The notes under the pieces are model-generated. The model was not told the DNA's origin, searched no databases, and saw only the letters and a list, made by a program, of their open reading frames with translations. This document shows, piece by piece, positions 11,970-25,070 of a stretch of DNA of 64,000 nt; within the stretch, counting starts at the first letter, position 1; the number at the start of each line of letters is the position of its first letter. Source of the DNA: Seriola aureovittata (lineage: Eukaryota; Chordata; Actinopteri; Carangiformes; Carangidae); contig NC_079382.1 of assembly GCF_021018895.1 (NCBI RefSeq), forward strand, positions 17,312,501 to 17,376,500, in the 5' to 3' direction. The position numbers and the translations under genes were made by a program.

Positions 11970-14900
11970 CTGTAGGGAGAGGGAGAGGGGGAGAGAGAGA
12001 GAGAGAGAGAGAGATGAATTAGACAGTACAACTCACCGCTGGGCTTCAGTCTCCCAAGTCTTGCTTTTTTTTCTTGTCTTCTGTCAGCAGGCACAGGATG
12101 GATGAAATAAAGGCATCATAAATTCTCCTAGTTTTCTCTGTTATCTCTTCCCTGCAATTCCTCCTGGTCTACTGTCACATGAGATTGAACTTACAGGCGA
12201 ATAGAAGACATCAAGTTTAAATTTTGCTCCTTTTTTTTTTTTTTTTTTGTCCCTGCAGCATCTTTTCTTTTTAGTCACTCGTCTCAAGAATTTATAGAAT
12301 GTTGTATTTGCTGTCAAACAGCACAGAGTAAAACCATTACAAGCTTATTTTTGCCATTGTAGAGAGTGATGTCATGTCTTGCAAACACTTGTTTTTGCAA
12401 AGAGAAAACATGACTCAACTTCTTACCGTTTATGCTCCTGGTTTCCAAATCCTTTGCATGAGAGACACAATTCAAAAGATGGAAATCTTCCAGATGATTC
12501 CTAGTCTTATTTCCAAATCATTTCCTACTCAGTCATCTAATGTTAATCCTTCCAAATGTCTCACAAACAGAGGCTAATTTTAGGTTAGATAAATAGTTAT
12601 TCATGACAGGACATATTTTACAAGTGTGGATTTGTTTCATTTTATTTGGGGAGAGGTGAAGTGATCAGTTAGCTCTTTTGGCTATTTGTTATTTTAATAT
12701 AATTTAACTGTCACCATGTGAAAATGAGCAGAAGTCAAAAGGTCTAAGTCATTATGAAATAAGGTATCTGCAAAGTGAAGGAAATGAGCACAGCAAGCAT
12801 CAATTATTCAAAAAAAAAAGGATAAATCTGTCACTGCAGAACCACCATATAACATTCATACCATGTGACACACACACACACAAACACACTTTGTATCCAA
12901 TAACTCAGGCCTGTCAGCTCTTTTTTGATGGTCTGACAGCTGTCAAAATATTGACGCCCGAGGACATTCGAGGTGAGAGGAGAAGAAGAGTGAAGGTGGA
13001 GAGGGGAGAGGAGAGGAGAAAGAGGAAGAAGAAGAAGAGTAAACACGGAGGTCTCTAAGAGAAAAAAGGGATACAAGTTGAAAAAGTGTCCTTGCAAACA
13101 AGCTTGTTCCTCCCTCTGACTCTCGACTCCACCTCCCACATCTCTGTGTCCTTCTCCGTGTCAGATTGGAGCAACATCACTGTCCCAGCCGATAACATCC
13201 AGACTAACTGGGACCAAGTCTCTTTCCATTCAGTCCAACCTAAATGGAAGACGATTGCTGCCTTGTACTTTTTCCATCACAACATACTCATCTTGAGAAA
13301 GCTGCTTTTCTTACTGAAACTGAAAATGAAACTATTAATGTAAAAATAAGGTTGTATTGGAAAAATTGCATTGGAAATTGTTTGGGAAACCTAAGGGAAA
13401 ACCCAGTTGTTTACTCGACTGAAATGAATTGATTGCAAACTTCACAAAGAAAATGTAAATGATACCTGGGGTCAGTATTGTAATAGTTTACAAATAGCAA
13501 ATGCTTCTTTCTGTTGTAGTTAAATAAACACTTACAAGATATAATCCACTTGAATTTGACATTTTGTCTGCTTGCATTTAAAATCAATTAAATTGAATCA
13601 ACTTCATTGCATCTCTACTTATTAGTTTATATGGTATCGTTCTATTCCACTTTATATGATTTATCGTTGCTGTGAACTTCCTTTTGTGCCAAATAGTTGA
13701 GCATCTCACAAGCCTTCAAGTTTCCTAGAAATCTGCTTTATCCCAGGAAACACAGTATTTGAAGATTCATGGGTTTTGTGGTGCAACGGTGATAAAGACT
13801 GAACTGAAGTCGTATTGGTTCAATTCATAATCAAACCTCTGTGATTAAATTGCCAGTAAAATTGTCTGTACATCTCAAATGGAGCCTCTTCTGTTGTTCC
13901 CAGGCAGGTGAAATACTTTATAAAGATCAAGATACTCACAATGAAATGTAAAGCTGCAAACAGGCCGTAAGAGTGGACTGTGGAGAAAAGGAGGATTTCC
14001 ACACTTAAACCCATCGCAAACTTAAAGATAAAGACTTGTCAGACCTTCACCAGGCAAATGTTTGACAAGAGGAAGCCCAGAGCTTTTAATGACGTCTAAT
14101 GGAGCACACCTGTGCTGTGTCACGCAAGTGCACATGGGTAATGCAGTTCAGAACTGTAGTTCAAATACTTAAAAACTGCACAGGCACAATATATCACCAA
14201 AACAGGATAAATCAACACAAAAGAAACAATCAGGAAGCAATAAAAGATCACAAACCAACTGCAAAGTCATCGCTAAGTGAAAGAAAACCCTCATATACAA
14301 TATTAAATCATGCAGTTCATGTCAAAATTCACATTTATATGTATGTATACATAAAGCTCTCTTTTAGAAAGTATTTTTTGGTAGTTGTACATGCTGAGTA
14401 CCATGGCATCATTAGCCTGCTGGGGGGCTCATTTGTTTAATTAAACAGTCATCAAAAGAACAACAATTTGTGCTTTCAGAAGCAGTTGAGTTACAGGTTT
14501 CCTACTGACGCTGAGAAAGAAAGAGAACACTGAATTATTCCTTTAAGCTGTGTGAGGTTTCCTGCATGTTTACCTGATCACAGTTATTCTGCAAGACTCT
14601 GTGTTAGTGTTTAAGTTTACAGCTGGTGCACATGATGAAATCGATGCTGAACAATGTGTTCCAGTGTTCAGTAGACACTCAGCCTAATGCTGGTTGGCTG
14701 TGAAGTATAGAGAGCCAGGTTCTGTGTGTTCGTGTGAGTGTGCGTGTTTCTTTGCTGTTAGCGCAGGCATTTAGCTCCATGTCAACCAGCTGTTTGGATC
14801 AATATGCTCATCAGCCAGCTGTTTGTGTGTCTCTGAGTTGGCGTGTGAACATACGAACCCAGTGTGAATGCTCGAGCCTCAGAGAGCTGCTACATGTGAG

Positions 14901-16084
14901 GAAAAGACACTCGGCGTGTGTTTAAAAATCCAAATAGGAGAAGAATTCAATGCATTTCTAAATCAATGGCTCTCAATCTCAATACAGGTGAACCATCTGC
15001 TTAGCAGGAAACACTGAATAGAAAAGCCTGATTTGTTTCTCAATGGTGCTCAAGTTGCACATTCCCATTGCTCCCTGTCTGGAAACACATGTGGCCCTGC
15101 AGTACCTCCAACGTTCGCTCGGACTCTTTAATTTTGCACATAAATGCACACGGACGCTCGTCTGATTGGTCCAGATCACACAGTGACTCAGAGGGGCGTC
15201 TCACCCTTCGCTCTTTCACATTCTGTAGTTGTCCTAATTGCTTTGAAGGAGCTGTTGTGTCAGGTGTGGTCCCCTTAAGGGGGAAAGAAAATACAACACA
15301 CATTTGACTTAATACCTCATCTATCTGTCTAAATATAAATGGATGTGAGGGTGGAAAATCTGAGAATTAGACCCAGTTTCTACTTGATCAGATGACCTGT
15401 CATATGATCTGCTTCATTTCAAGCACGCTACTTAAAATAATTCTCTGATGTAGCTGTCTTGAGAGCTGAGCTCCTAAAGGCAGTTTAGAAAGAACATTTC
15501 CCACTTTACGACAAACTCAAAAGAGTCTCAACCGTTTTGGACGTGATTTACTGTCTCCTGAGCAGCAGTGAGTGGGAACCCCGTCCAGAGGAAAGTGTAA
15601 AGTAAATCTTTCACCTTTACGGCCTCCTCCATGCCCTTTGGTATAAATCATCACTGACTGTGTGGGTTGGTAAATATGACTTTGCTATGTGCAGTTTACT
15701 GACGTCACACTATGGGATGTTAAGTATCATGATGCTATGATTTTTCCCAGCATTAATCCACCACACACCCAGATTTAGGAAGTCAGCTGAAGACTAAAAG
15801 AAAACCATGACATTCGTTTGTATGAGATATTATTCTAAGTTAACCTGAGTACACTTAGAGCTGGAAATTTCTAGTACCAACCTTCTTTCTTCGCACCACA
15901 TGCTGTGATGACAAGAGGAAGATGCGGAGCGAGAGTTCTCACTGTTTTCTAAAGTCCCCGCTTTTGTTTTCCCTCTGGACTCTCCACAGGGCAACACACA
16001 CCCACCGTTTTCTTCACCTCCCATCATCCTCTGCGCTCCAGGCGAGACTGGATGAGATGTTTTACACTGTAGGACAGCTGTAAT

Positions 16085-16600
16085 GTAAGGGACGCCATCG
16101 ATTCAGCAGCCAGCCATTTTTATGCTCAGGGAGGAATAATGGTGAAGGAATGCTGCTGTAACAGCCTGGACTCTTCTGGAAAGGCTCCCCAGATTTTTGG
16201 AACCTGCAGGTGCTGCAGGGATTTTTCTCCCATTCAGCAACGAGAGCATTAGTGAGGTCGAGCACTGGTTCTGGGTGATAATGCCTGACTCGCACTTAGT
16301 GCTCCAGTTCATCCCAGAGTTGCTGGATAGGGTTTGAGGTCAGGTTTCTGGGCAGGACAGTCAAGTGCTTCCAAAACAAACTGGGGAAAATGTTTCTTTA
16401 TGGACCCTGATTTGTCCATTAACGCCTTCACCAAACTATTGCCGCAAAGTTGGAGGCACTCTATTCAATATGTACTAAATATCATTTTCCTGTATGCTGG
16501 AGCATTGAGATTTACCTCACTGGAACTGAAAGCTGCCCAAAAATACACATAAGTAAAGCAGGGGTGTCCCCATACTTCTGACCATAATGTCTCAGGCTAA
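16085..16600 (-). pseudogene. Tc1/mariner-like transposase remnant
   Basis: On the minus strand the C-terminal part of a Tc1-like transposase can be followed through frameshifts: QQLWDELEH, VLDLTNALVAEWEK and a GSLSRRVQAV block, matching the family pattern LWDELERRL...DLTNALLEEW...LPRRVEAV. Sequence near 16560-16590 resembles the end of such elements (ggggtgtcccc followed by an A/T-rich terminus). The DDE catalytic region is mostly missing or eroded, so the copy is not functional. Confidence 0.75.
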
Positions 16601-16737
16601 TCAGACAGCCCATGCATTAGATACAACCAGGCACCAGGTTACTGTCCAACCAAACAATCACATTAACTTACAAAACATCTGGATGGAATGGTAGTTACCA
16701 GGATGAAGCTCAAATCTCCAACATAATATGAGTTACA

Positions 16738-16740
<3 letters not shown>

Positions 16741-16778
<38 letters not shown>
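16741..16778. repeat. (CT)n microsatellite
   Basis: A pure CT repeat of about 19 units. Confidence 0.95.
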
Positions 16779-16781
<3 letters not shown>

Positions 16782-17190
16782 AGATGCCTGTGGTCTCTCT
16801 ATCCTCACAGGACCGCTCCTCTCCCCAAACGCTCAGAGCCAGCAGCGCTGCAGCCTAATTTAGACTCTCTCTGGCACGCACGCACTCACACACACACAGG
16901 CGCGCACACACGCGCGCTCACACATCGGTCCAGTTGCAGACAGCAGCATGTCCGTTTGCACCAAACACCCATATGAATAGATGCACTTGTCCACTGCTGA
17001 GACATTGAACTGTAACAGCACCACACCTCAGAGTGTCTCTCGCGCACGGAGGACAGACACACGCTGGAAAACACACACAGCCATTGCAAACGTCCGCCGG
17101 TGTCCTTCGAGTGTCACTTCACAAAACCAGCTGTGTCCGCTCCCTTCAGTCACAGGTGGGATTAACATCATCTTCATGTCGCGCGCACAT

Positions 17191-17290
<100 letters not shown>

Positions 17291-17540
17291 CTACACGTCC
17301 AACATCCCACCCAGCACCCCCACTCCATCACTTTCAGATTGACATCGCAGCACTGACTATTAACATTATGGAGCACGTTTAAAGTGCACAGCGCAACACA
17401 AATTCAGTCTCTTCCACACATCTTCTCATGGCTACTACTATTCTCTTTCTCTTTCTCTCTCTCCATTTTATTCATTCATCAGTCATCTCAACCTTCTTCT
17501 TCGCCCCTCCATCCTCTCCTCCTCTATCCCTCCTCCTTAC

Positions 17541-17612
17541 CTCAGAGCCGGCTTCTCTCTCGCTTGGAGCTCCGGAGCCAAAAAAGAGGCTTCGCACTGA
17601 CCCACCACGGCG
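17541..17612 (-). other. rgs6: Candidate rgs6 5' noncoding exon
   Basis: On the minus strand a CTCTGAG|gtaagg donor lies at 17540, preceded by a GC-rich segment (gccggctctgag). An acceptor-like site, (CT)n followed by gtgtgtgcag, ends at 17613 and would make this a 72-base internal exon. Alternatively it is the end of the first exon, and transcription starts within or upstream of the CT/GA repeat. The neighbourhood (16.85-17.6 kb) is relatively CpG-rich, as expected near a promoter. It lies about 5.6 kb upstream of the coding exon. Confidence 0.4.
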
Positions 17613-17625
17613 CTGCACACACTCA

Positions 17626-17626
17626 C

Positions 17627-17672
<46 letters not shown>
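17626..17672. repeat. (GA)n microsatellite
   Basis: A GA repeat with a few AA interruptions. On the minus strand it is a CT tract just upstream of the inferred rgs6 noncoding exon and could act as its pyrimidine tract or as a promoter element. Confidence 0.93.
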
Positions 17673-17676
<4 letters not shown>

Positions 17677-19101
17677 AGGTGGAACAGCTGTAGAGAGATA
17701 AAGAGAGAGGTAGAGAGCTGTGGGATCAGAAGCAGCTGCTGCTCTCTCTCCTACTAACACACAGTAGTTCCTGGTCTGAGTGCGTGTGTGTGTGATTTTT
17801 TTTTCTTCTGTTGTCCATCTAATGAATCTGAAAACCCTCCAATCCGTGAACCTGCTGCTCAAGCCATCACCAACAGTGCAGAGCCAGCATGCTTTATATG
17901 ACCTCTCTCTCTCTCTGCTCCTTTCTCTTACATTATGATCATGACGTGTTTCTTTTTGTGTGTTTTTTAACACACACAACTGACACTCTCTTACTTTTCC
18001 AAACAAGGGCTGAGCCAACAGAGTTGACCACATCATTACCTCAGTTTTTGGTCCTTGCCTCCATATTTGGGGGTTGAAACCCAAATGGTGCTTCCTGCTG
18101 CTGGTTGAATGCAGCCCTGAGACAAACACTGCAGGTGTCTCTGAATGTATTTCCTGTTAACGGGAGGCCTTTGTCAGAATTTTAATATGAGAACTCTAAT
18201 CTCCAAAAGCTCCCAGGGTCAGTTCCTGATTTTACTGATGGGAAGATGTCCTATTGGTTTTGTCCTCATACTGTGAACACATGAATGAATGAATACTCAG
18301 GATTGTGCTGCTGGAGGTTGTGGTTATTTTTTGCAGTTGAATGAAGGAGGAGCAACCTTGAGCATGCCCTTTTCTTTTGCACAACATTCACAACATCTAA
18401 AATGTATCACAAGCACTTTACCCACTAGTGGCTCCACATGGAAACGGAAGGTAACTGCGAGAACATTTTAGGGTGGATTAAAGAGCCGACGTGCACTTTA
18501 ACTTTGAGAATTGACCTCTGCTAAGAACAGAGTTATAGTTCTGCATTTAGAGTAACACAAACATCTGAATGATGTTTGCCAAGTGTGGCTTTTAGTGTAA
18601 GTTCAAGCAGGGATTCAAAGAGTTTTACCATCACTCTGAGGCTCCACCTCTCAGTTATCATCCAGCGATTTCACTGAGATATTTCTTTGCAGACTTTCTT
18701 ATTATCCGTTGATTATTTTAGCCGTGTATGGCTCCTCAACCTGGTCAGTATTTAGAAGGCTCCATCCCTATGAAGGTATCTAACAGACGGGGTCGATGCC
18801 AAAACCAAAGCTTTTGCATTCTCACTAACTTGTGTCGTCTTTTCTGGTTGAAACTGAATAATATCTAATGCACAATGCAATCACCTCCAGCGGTTTAACC
18901 TCTCACTTTGCTGCAGTGACGTCGGCCCACAGGTGTATCCATGACATCACTGTTGGGTGTGGCCACAGGTGCAGCAGAGCGAGCCTCTGACCCCATAAAC
19001 CAGAGAGGATACCGGCAGAACCCCGCCTTCCAGCCCGCTGTTAATTTACTCTTTTGTTTCAGTCACTACCTTGTGGTGAAATTATAATGAAACACAAACG
19101 C

Positions 19102-19268
19102 ATTCATAAGTTAATTATCTCAGGATAACAAAGTTGTTTTCTCAAGATAACGAGTTCATTATTCAATTAGCTGAAGAATAAAGAAAGATGGTTTTGCTGC
19201 GATAACAATATGAATCTGTTATCATGAGAGAACAACTTTGTTATCCTGAGATAACTCATTTATGATCC
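19102..19268. repeat. Inverted repeat with GATAAC motifs
   Basis: Arms of about 60 bases (19102-19162 and 19206-19268) face each other across a 43-base spacer. They include a perfect 24-base core (19115-19138 versus 19231-19254), and GATAAC/GTTATC recurs about seven times. An A-rich run follows at 19274. It may be a small nonautonomous transposon (MITE-like) or a dispersed teleost repeat. No ORF. Confidence 0.75.
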
Positions 19269-19717
19269 TGTGATAACAGGATTAAAAAAAAAAAAAAAGA
19301 AACATATTTTTACTCTAATTGTTTCAAATGCAAAGAGAGAGGCACTTTAGCATTACTGAGACAAAAGCCCCCACAAGCTTTATAATATCCACTGAATGGC
19401 AAATGTTCTGTACACTCTTATCCTGGTGCATTAAAGCCATTAAACTCTCCTCGACTAATTTTTCCCTCCTCTTCAAACCCTCCCCACGGTCACCTCCTTC
19501 CTCTTCACTCGATCTATGTAATCTCCCTTAATTTGTCGTCTCAGACACATGCAAGTCTCACGGCTGTAAAACAGGCAGCCTCAGGCCCGGCAGATAAACT
19601 CTCAGCTGATGGGGAGCTTTTGGCCGAGCACTGAGGCACATCAAAGCATCTGATGCAACGATGGACCAACAGAGGAAAGTGGGTGCTTACTGTAGTCAGG
19701 GATGGTTACACCTCTTC

Positions 19718-19721
<4 letters not shown>

Positions 19722-19773
<52 letters not shown>
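19722..19773. repeat. (TG)n microsatellite
   Basis: A pure TG repeat of about 26 units in intergenic DNA. Confidence 0.96.
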
Positions 19774-19774
<1 letters not shown>

Positions 19775-20082
19775 ATGTAACCAGATCTCACATTAAGGCT
19801 GTTAACACACAGCATGTTTACAGAAATTTAGGCAGCATCCTCTCTCTGCTGGTGGTGGAGACTAAAAATATTTTACTGGCCTAATTACACAGAATATTAC
19901 TGGGACAGGGAGCGGGGTGGCAGCACAGCTTCAGAAGCCGGTTGTTGTCTCACTTTCATCTGCCGTTTAGTGTGTAAATGGAAAAAAAAAGGATGTCAAT
20001 AAGCTCACAAATCAATAGATGCACTTACCAGCTAACTGTCATCGTCAGGAGCAACATTGATACTAATGGACCACTCTGGTCT

Positions 20083-20084
<2 letters not shown>

Positions 20085-20138
<54 letters not shown>
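20085..20138. repeat. (CA)n microsatellite
   Basis: A pure CA repeat of about 27 units, 310 bases from the TG tract at 19722. The two are mutually complementary and could pair. Confidence 0.96.
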
Positions 20139-20141
<3 letters not shown>

Positions 20142-21066
20142 ATCTTCATCATGTCTACTCATGGATGGAAAACAATAGCCTCCACTATGGACCAACTGAA
20201 TTATTGAGGAATTATTGAGTGTACGTTTGCATGCATGTGCTCTGTCTGTGTGTGTGTGTTAGTAAAGTGGTTGGGTGGGGCTTGCCCCACATTTGGTGCA
20301 CTTTTACTGCTACACATCTTTTAATGTGTATTTTTACACACACACACTCACACACAGACACACACAGACACACACACACACGTTTGTACATCTATCTATA
20401 CATTGTGAGGACCCTCACTGAGCTAAACCTAATTCTCGTTCTAAACATACTGTAACCCTGAAACCGAGTCTTCTGAGAATCAACAAAGTGGGGTAGTGGA
20501 GTGGACTTGTATCTGGGGAGTGGTTCTGTGTGTTAACACACTTTGCACCAGTTGAGGGCAAAAGCTTTAAAAAGTAGCTATATTATAAAATTGTATAAAA
20601 TTGCATAGAGTATATAAATTATTAAAAACACGTGTTTACTTTTAGTGTTTTTATAAGTATTTTGAGAAAGTAATGTAATGAAAAATACACTGCAAAGCAA
20701 ATATACACACGCACATATAAGTAATGTGCATACCCATTCGTTTGTATTTTTTTATCTGCAATTTCATACGTGGGACTCGTTGTAATGTAGTTGACCAAGA
20801 GCTGCCAGAGCTATCCTGCTCCGTCTTTACGACTCACAGCACCTGGTAAAAAAGAAAAAAAAAAAAGAAGCCAAACATATATGATCTGTGACATCATTCA
20901 TAGAGCATCATCTCCACTGCACCAAGTCTCTATTATAACAACGGAAATCTGAGATCAGCACAGGCTGACACAGACCTGACTCCCACAAAACCCCCTGCAG
21001 AGTCTGAAAACATTTTTTGCATGAAGATAGAAACGTAGAGGAACATTCAGAATTCATCCAATCCAT

Positions 21067-21345
21067 CTATTTCCTGCTGCGTATCTGGGGCTGGGTGCTG
21101 GTGAGCAGAGTGTCCCAAACACCCTCCTCCACCTCCTGGCTACTTCCTCCAGCTCCTCCCAGGGGGATCCCAAGGCGTTTCAAGGCCAGATGGGATGTAT
21201 AATCCCTCAGTGTGTTCTGGGTCTGCTTCAAGGAAATCCGTCCAGTTGGACGGATTTTGGACGAGGAAAATCTCTGCAGATGTCCAGGGGGCATCCTAAT
21301 CAGACCCCCATGCCACATTAACTGGCTCTGCTTCCAGCTCCTTCC
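21067..21345 (-). pseudogene. LINE ORF C-terminal remnant
   Basis: The minus-strand frame reads LIRMPPGHLQ, then RPTGR, then RDYTSHLALKRLGIP, a decayed version of the common fish retrotransposon tail pattern RMPPGRLP...TGRRPRGRP...WRDYISRLAWERLGIP. No upstream RT domain is present. The insertion is old and truncated. I do not assign a clade. Confidence 0.7.
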
Positions 21346-21439
21346 ACATGTCTGGGCTCTTCATGCTGAACCAAAGGTTTACGTTTTACTAATATCTACA
21401 GTTTTATTCTTTCAGGCTCATAATTTAAAGCTAAATGTC

Positions 21440-21464
21440 GGGGGGGGGGGGGGGGGGGGGGGGG
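21440..21464. repeat. G25 homopolymer
   Basis: Twenty-five consecutive G residues on the plus strand. Possible quadruplex former, and also a place where read or assembly length is unreliable. Confidence 0.95.
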
Positions 21465-24400
21465 AACTCAAGGCTGCAAGTGAAGAGGCGGCCATGATGA
21501 GTTTAGGATGGTTTTATCCGTCCTCCACTTTGCCACAGCATTTTAGTGGCAATTTGTTCAAATGAAAACTTGCACCTACAGAGATGATTTGGAATGATTC
21601 ATGAGGCAGTAACTAACTAACTAAAGTTTCTCATGACGGTTTACATCCTGTAAAAACTGAGATCAAAAAGAGAATAGAAAGAATACAAACAATTGAGATG
21701 TCAAAGAAGTGTGTGTGTGTCTGTGTGTGTCTGTGTGTGTGTCACCGGGACAGTCAGCTCAATACACACAGACAGTGACACAGACTGACAGGGATTGTGT
21801 AACTCCACGTACCGCCTTAAAAGCACGGATGGACCCTTCGCATCTCAGATGACGGTGAACAACAAAGCTGCGACTCCGAGGAACAAAACACCTCTAACTC
21901 TGTTCTTGAGTGCTCGATAAGAGCTGAGGGCGACAGAGTGGCGTTGTGTGGGCGTACAGGAGTGTGTGGGATAAAAGCATCAAGGGTCCATACAAGACAC
22001 GACAGAACGACAAAGTCAAGAGACGGCCACATGCTGCGGGAAAAAACAGAGACGCTTCATTCTTTCTTTTTCAGTCTCGTGGCAGCAGAGATGAAAAGAA
22101 GATGCAGCCGCGTCAGAATAAAAGTTGTTTCATATGAACAGAGTTTGTAGCCTGATAAAAATGTGTCAAACAAATACTGTATGTCGTTATGATCAGGATC
22201 TCCAAACATTTATTCATTTGTCTAAAAGTTATTAAAATCTTACGCTTAATGCCACTGTGTGAAGAGTTTTACAGCATTTTTCACTTTATACATACTGATG
22301 GCTGTTAGTCCACTAGTGTTGCTCATTCATGTCAGTGTGTCCGGGTCACATCTGTTGTTTATAATACTACTAAAAATGTGATTACGAAAATACGGGAAAA
22401 AATTGTGTTTAATTTGTGTTTATCTGGGTGTTTTCTCCGGCTGGCCACGCACTGGAGGTCACAGGTCACGCAACCCTTGTGTTTTGTTACATCACGGCTC
22501 AGTAACAGTAAACATTCAAAACACAGCAGTGAGGAGACAGAGCTTCTCTTCTACTTAAGGCTGGATAGGAAGATACGTTAAAGCTGCACTTATCAATACA
22601 CTTACATCAACAATGGGAGAAGTAACTGTGTGTAATGTCAAAGGTGTTGCTCATAGTGACAAATGCACAGAGAATTATAATGTTTCAGGCCTGTAACTCT
22701 ATTGTTTTTGTTGATTCTTCCCGCTCAACACCATCCTACCAACCGAACAATTATTAATCAGAACGTGACAAGAGATGGCGAAGCTCAAAATCAACCACCA
22801 AGCTAAATATGTTTAATGTTGTTATAGCACAGGGGTTAAAGTGGCTTTAGAAAGTTATTTGAACTGGTATGAGAAAAGAAACATTGTACATCAATGTGAC
22901 GACTTTACTTGCAAATATTTCAATGTTGTCATTGTTTTTAGGACGATAAGTTAATTCCTTCTCCAAGCTGATTAAGGGAATTTGGCAGAAATACACTTTT
23001 CTCACTTCAACTTGAGACTTAGCAACTAACTTCATCACCAAATCCTGTTACATGAGCTTTTTTTTGTTTTTCTTTTTTATAACAAACTGGATCTCCCTGA
23101 ATCTCGGAGAAACTGAATCACTGGCTCCTTTTAAGTTCCCAAAGGTAGAAATTTAGCTCTTTGTAAATGAAGGAACAAAATCACAGCAGGCTCCAGCGCT
23201 CCCTGATCAGACTTCAATCTTGGTCTTACACTTCTCTCTCCGTAGCAAATCCTTGAAAGGAACCCCAGGTGATTCAGCCCCCACATTTTCCACCTGTGCC
23301 AAAGATGACTAATCTGTGGCCTCCTCCGCATTACACCTCTCCTCCTCTGTACCGACACTGCAGTCGCTGCTGCGCTGGCCTCAAACAGCCACAAACCTCC
23401 CTGCAGGTGGACAGACTGAAACAAGCAAAGGGTCAGTCCGCAGCAGCAGAGGTGACGCACCAACGAGTCTGTTTATGCTTCTCTACATGCACTACTTGTT
23501 TTCTACACAAATTAGTCAGATGTTTAGTCTTACAACAGATATATACTTGTCAATGCACTTGACTGTGAAAGTGTTCAATCTGCGCAGAGATTTACTGAAG
23601 CTTCACGGAGGTGTAGCAGTTTTTTGTGTAAAAGGCAACAATCCCCTGCATGTGTCAAAAATCAAAAGGGTTTGGACAAGAAGACTTTTATTATTATCTA
23701 TGTGATAGAATGTGAACTATGGCAGCTTAGAGAAGAGGTAACCTTGACTCTGACTCTTTTAGTCAGGACTACTTATACTGTTCATACGAGTCCCTCACCT
23801 CATTGAGCCGCGTCTTTTTTCTTTTTTTTCCAGGAACGAGAATAAACTGAGGTGATGCTTGTCATTGTTTGGTACCAGCAGAGGGAATAGTCTTTCTTTG
23901 CTCCATAGTAAAGACGTGATGTTTCTTTTCTCACTGCAAAAAAAGGGAAATTCAAGTCATAATATCTCATATGAGGGTGAAGAATCATCTTGTAAAGAAC
24001 CATTTGCTTTAGATTATTAAACAAATGCATGAGTGCTCTGCTATTACAACATCTCAGGGTCCTCGTGGTTACCTCAGCTGACAAAAAAAGAAAAGAAAAG
24101 AAGAAGAAGCAATTAAGTCTGGATCATTTAAATTAAGCTGAATTAAAAACACACAAAAAAAAGTTGTAGCGCAGCTAGAAAGGAACTTGTGGTGACCCGT
24201 TCTGGTTTCCAAAGTCAAGAAATGAACTTTCTGTATCAACTTTAAAGTGACAAGTGGGCAAAACTTGGCTGAAGAAGAACATTGTTTACTCAAAAAATAA
24301 TCTTTGTTTCAAGAATTTTTCTCTTGACTTTTCATTTCTTATCTCAAGCATTTCCTACTTTCAAAGTCAGACAGTGCCCCGACGTTTCTGCTAGTCTCAA

Positions 24401-25034
24401 ACCTTTTCATTTTTGGTTAGTATATCATTTTTAGTTTTGATAACTGCAAATTTGTTTAGATTTAATACTAAGACCAGATGTTTTGCAGAGACGGATGTCA
24501 GTATTAGAACTCTTTTAGTAAAACAGTGGTGCAGTGTCCAGATGAAGTCATTTAGGCTGATACCTTAACATTTAGTTCTAGTATAGAATGACAGCGCTGT
24601 TTGGAAGTTGATATGAGTAGTTATCTAAAAAAACAACAACTGTTGAATTCTATCATTTCCCATCATCTCTTTCAGCAGTGCTGTCCATGCATAATGAGTG
24701 TATAAGAAACACAGGTGATGTGGTTTCTGGCTGGTGAGAGCAGTTAAGGTACAATCAGTTGAGTCAGTGTGACACAGGAGAACAATAGCACCCTGAGGGA
24801 GACACCGTGTAAATCCCAGGCCTCGACCCCCTCCTCACTCTCTAGTTACTCTCTGCAAGATACAATCAGACAGAAGCTCTGCAGGAGACAGTAAAGCAAA
24901 TCTGTTTCCCTTCAGTATGAGAGACACAGTGAGGAAAACGTGAGAAAACGTCGGTGAAAGGGAAAAAAAAGGAAGCATCAGAGGAAGACGATTAAAGAGG
25001 GAAATGCATTACAGTGCAGAAACAAACAAGTCCA

Positions 25035-25070
25035 ACAGCGCCGCAAATCGATACAGCATTTATTTATTTC
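25035..25070 (-). terminator. sipa1l1: Candidate polyadenylation signal of sipa1l1 (tandem AATAAA)
   Basis: On the minus strand the sequence reads AAATAAATAAATGC, giving two overlapping AATAAA hexamers at 25059-25068. It is followed within 30 bases by a GT-rich stretch that could serve as the downstream element. It is the strongest such arrangement between the stop codon and the intergenic region, but distance (4.2 kb) makes assignment to sipa1l1 uncertain. Confidence 0.4.

Larger units (their letters stand above)
17613..25034. other. Intergenic region between rgs6 and sipa1l1
   Basis: There is no supported gene. It holds a GA repeat (17626-17672), an inverted repeat (19102-19268), TG (19722-19773) and CA (20085-20138) repeats, a LINE ORF remnant (21067-21345), a G25 run (21440-21464), and a short stretch at 20390-20480 resembling common teleost repeats linked to CA tracts. 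The rgs6 promoter should lie in its left part. A CRE-like tgacgtc is at about 18917, but its role is unknown. Confidence 0.5.
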
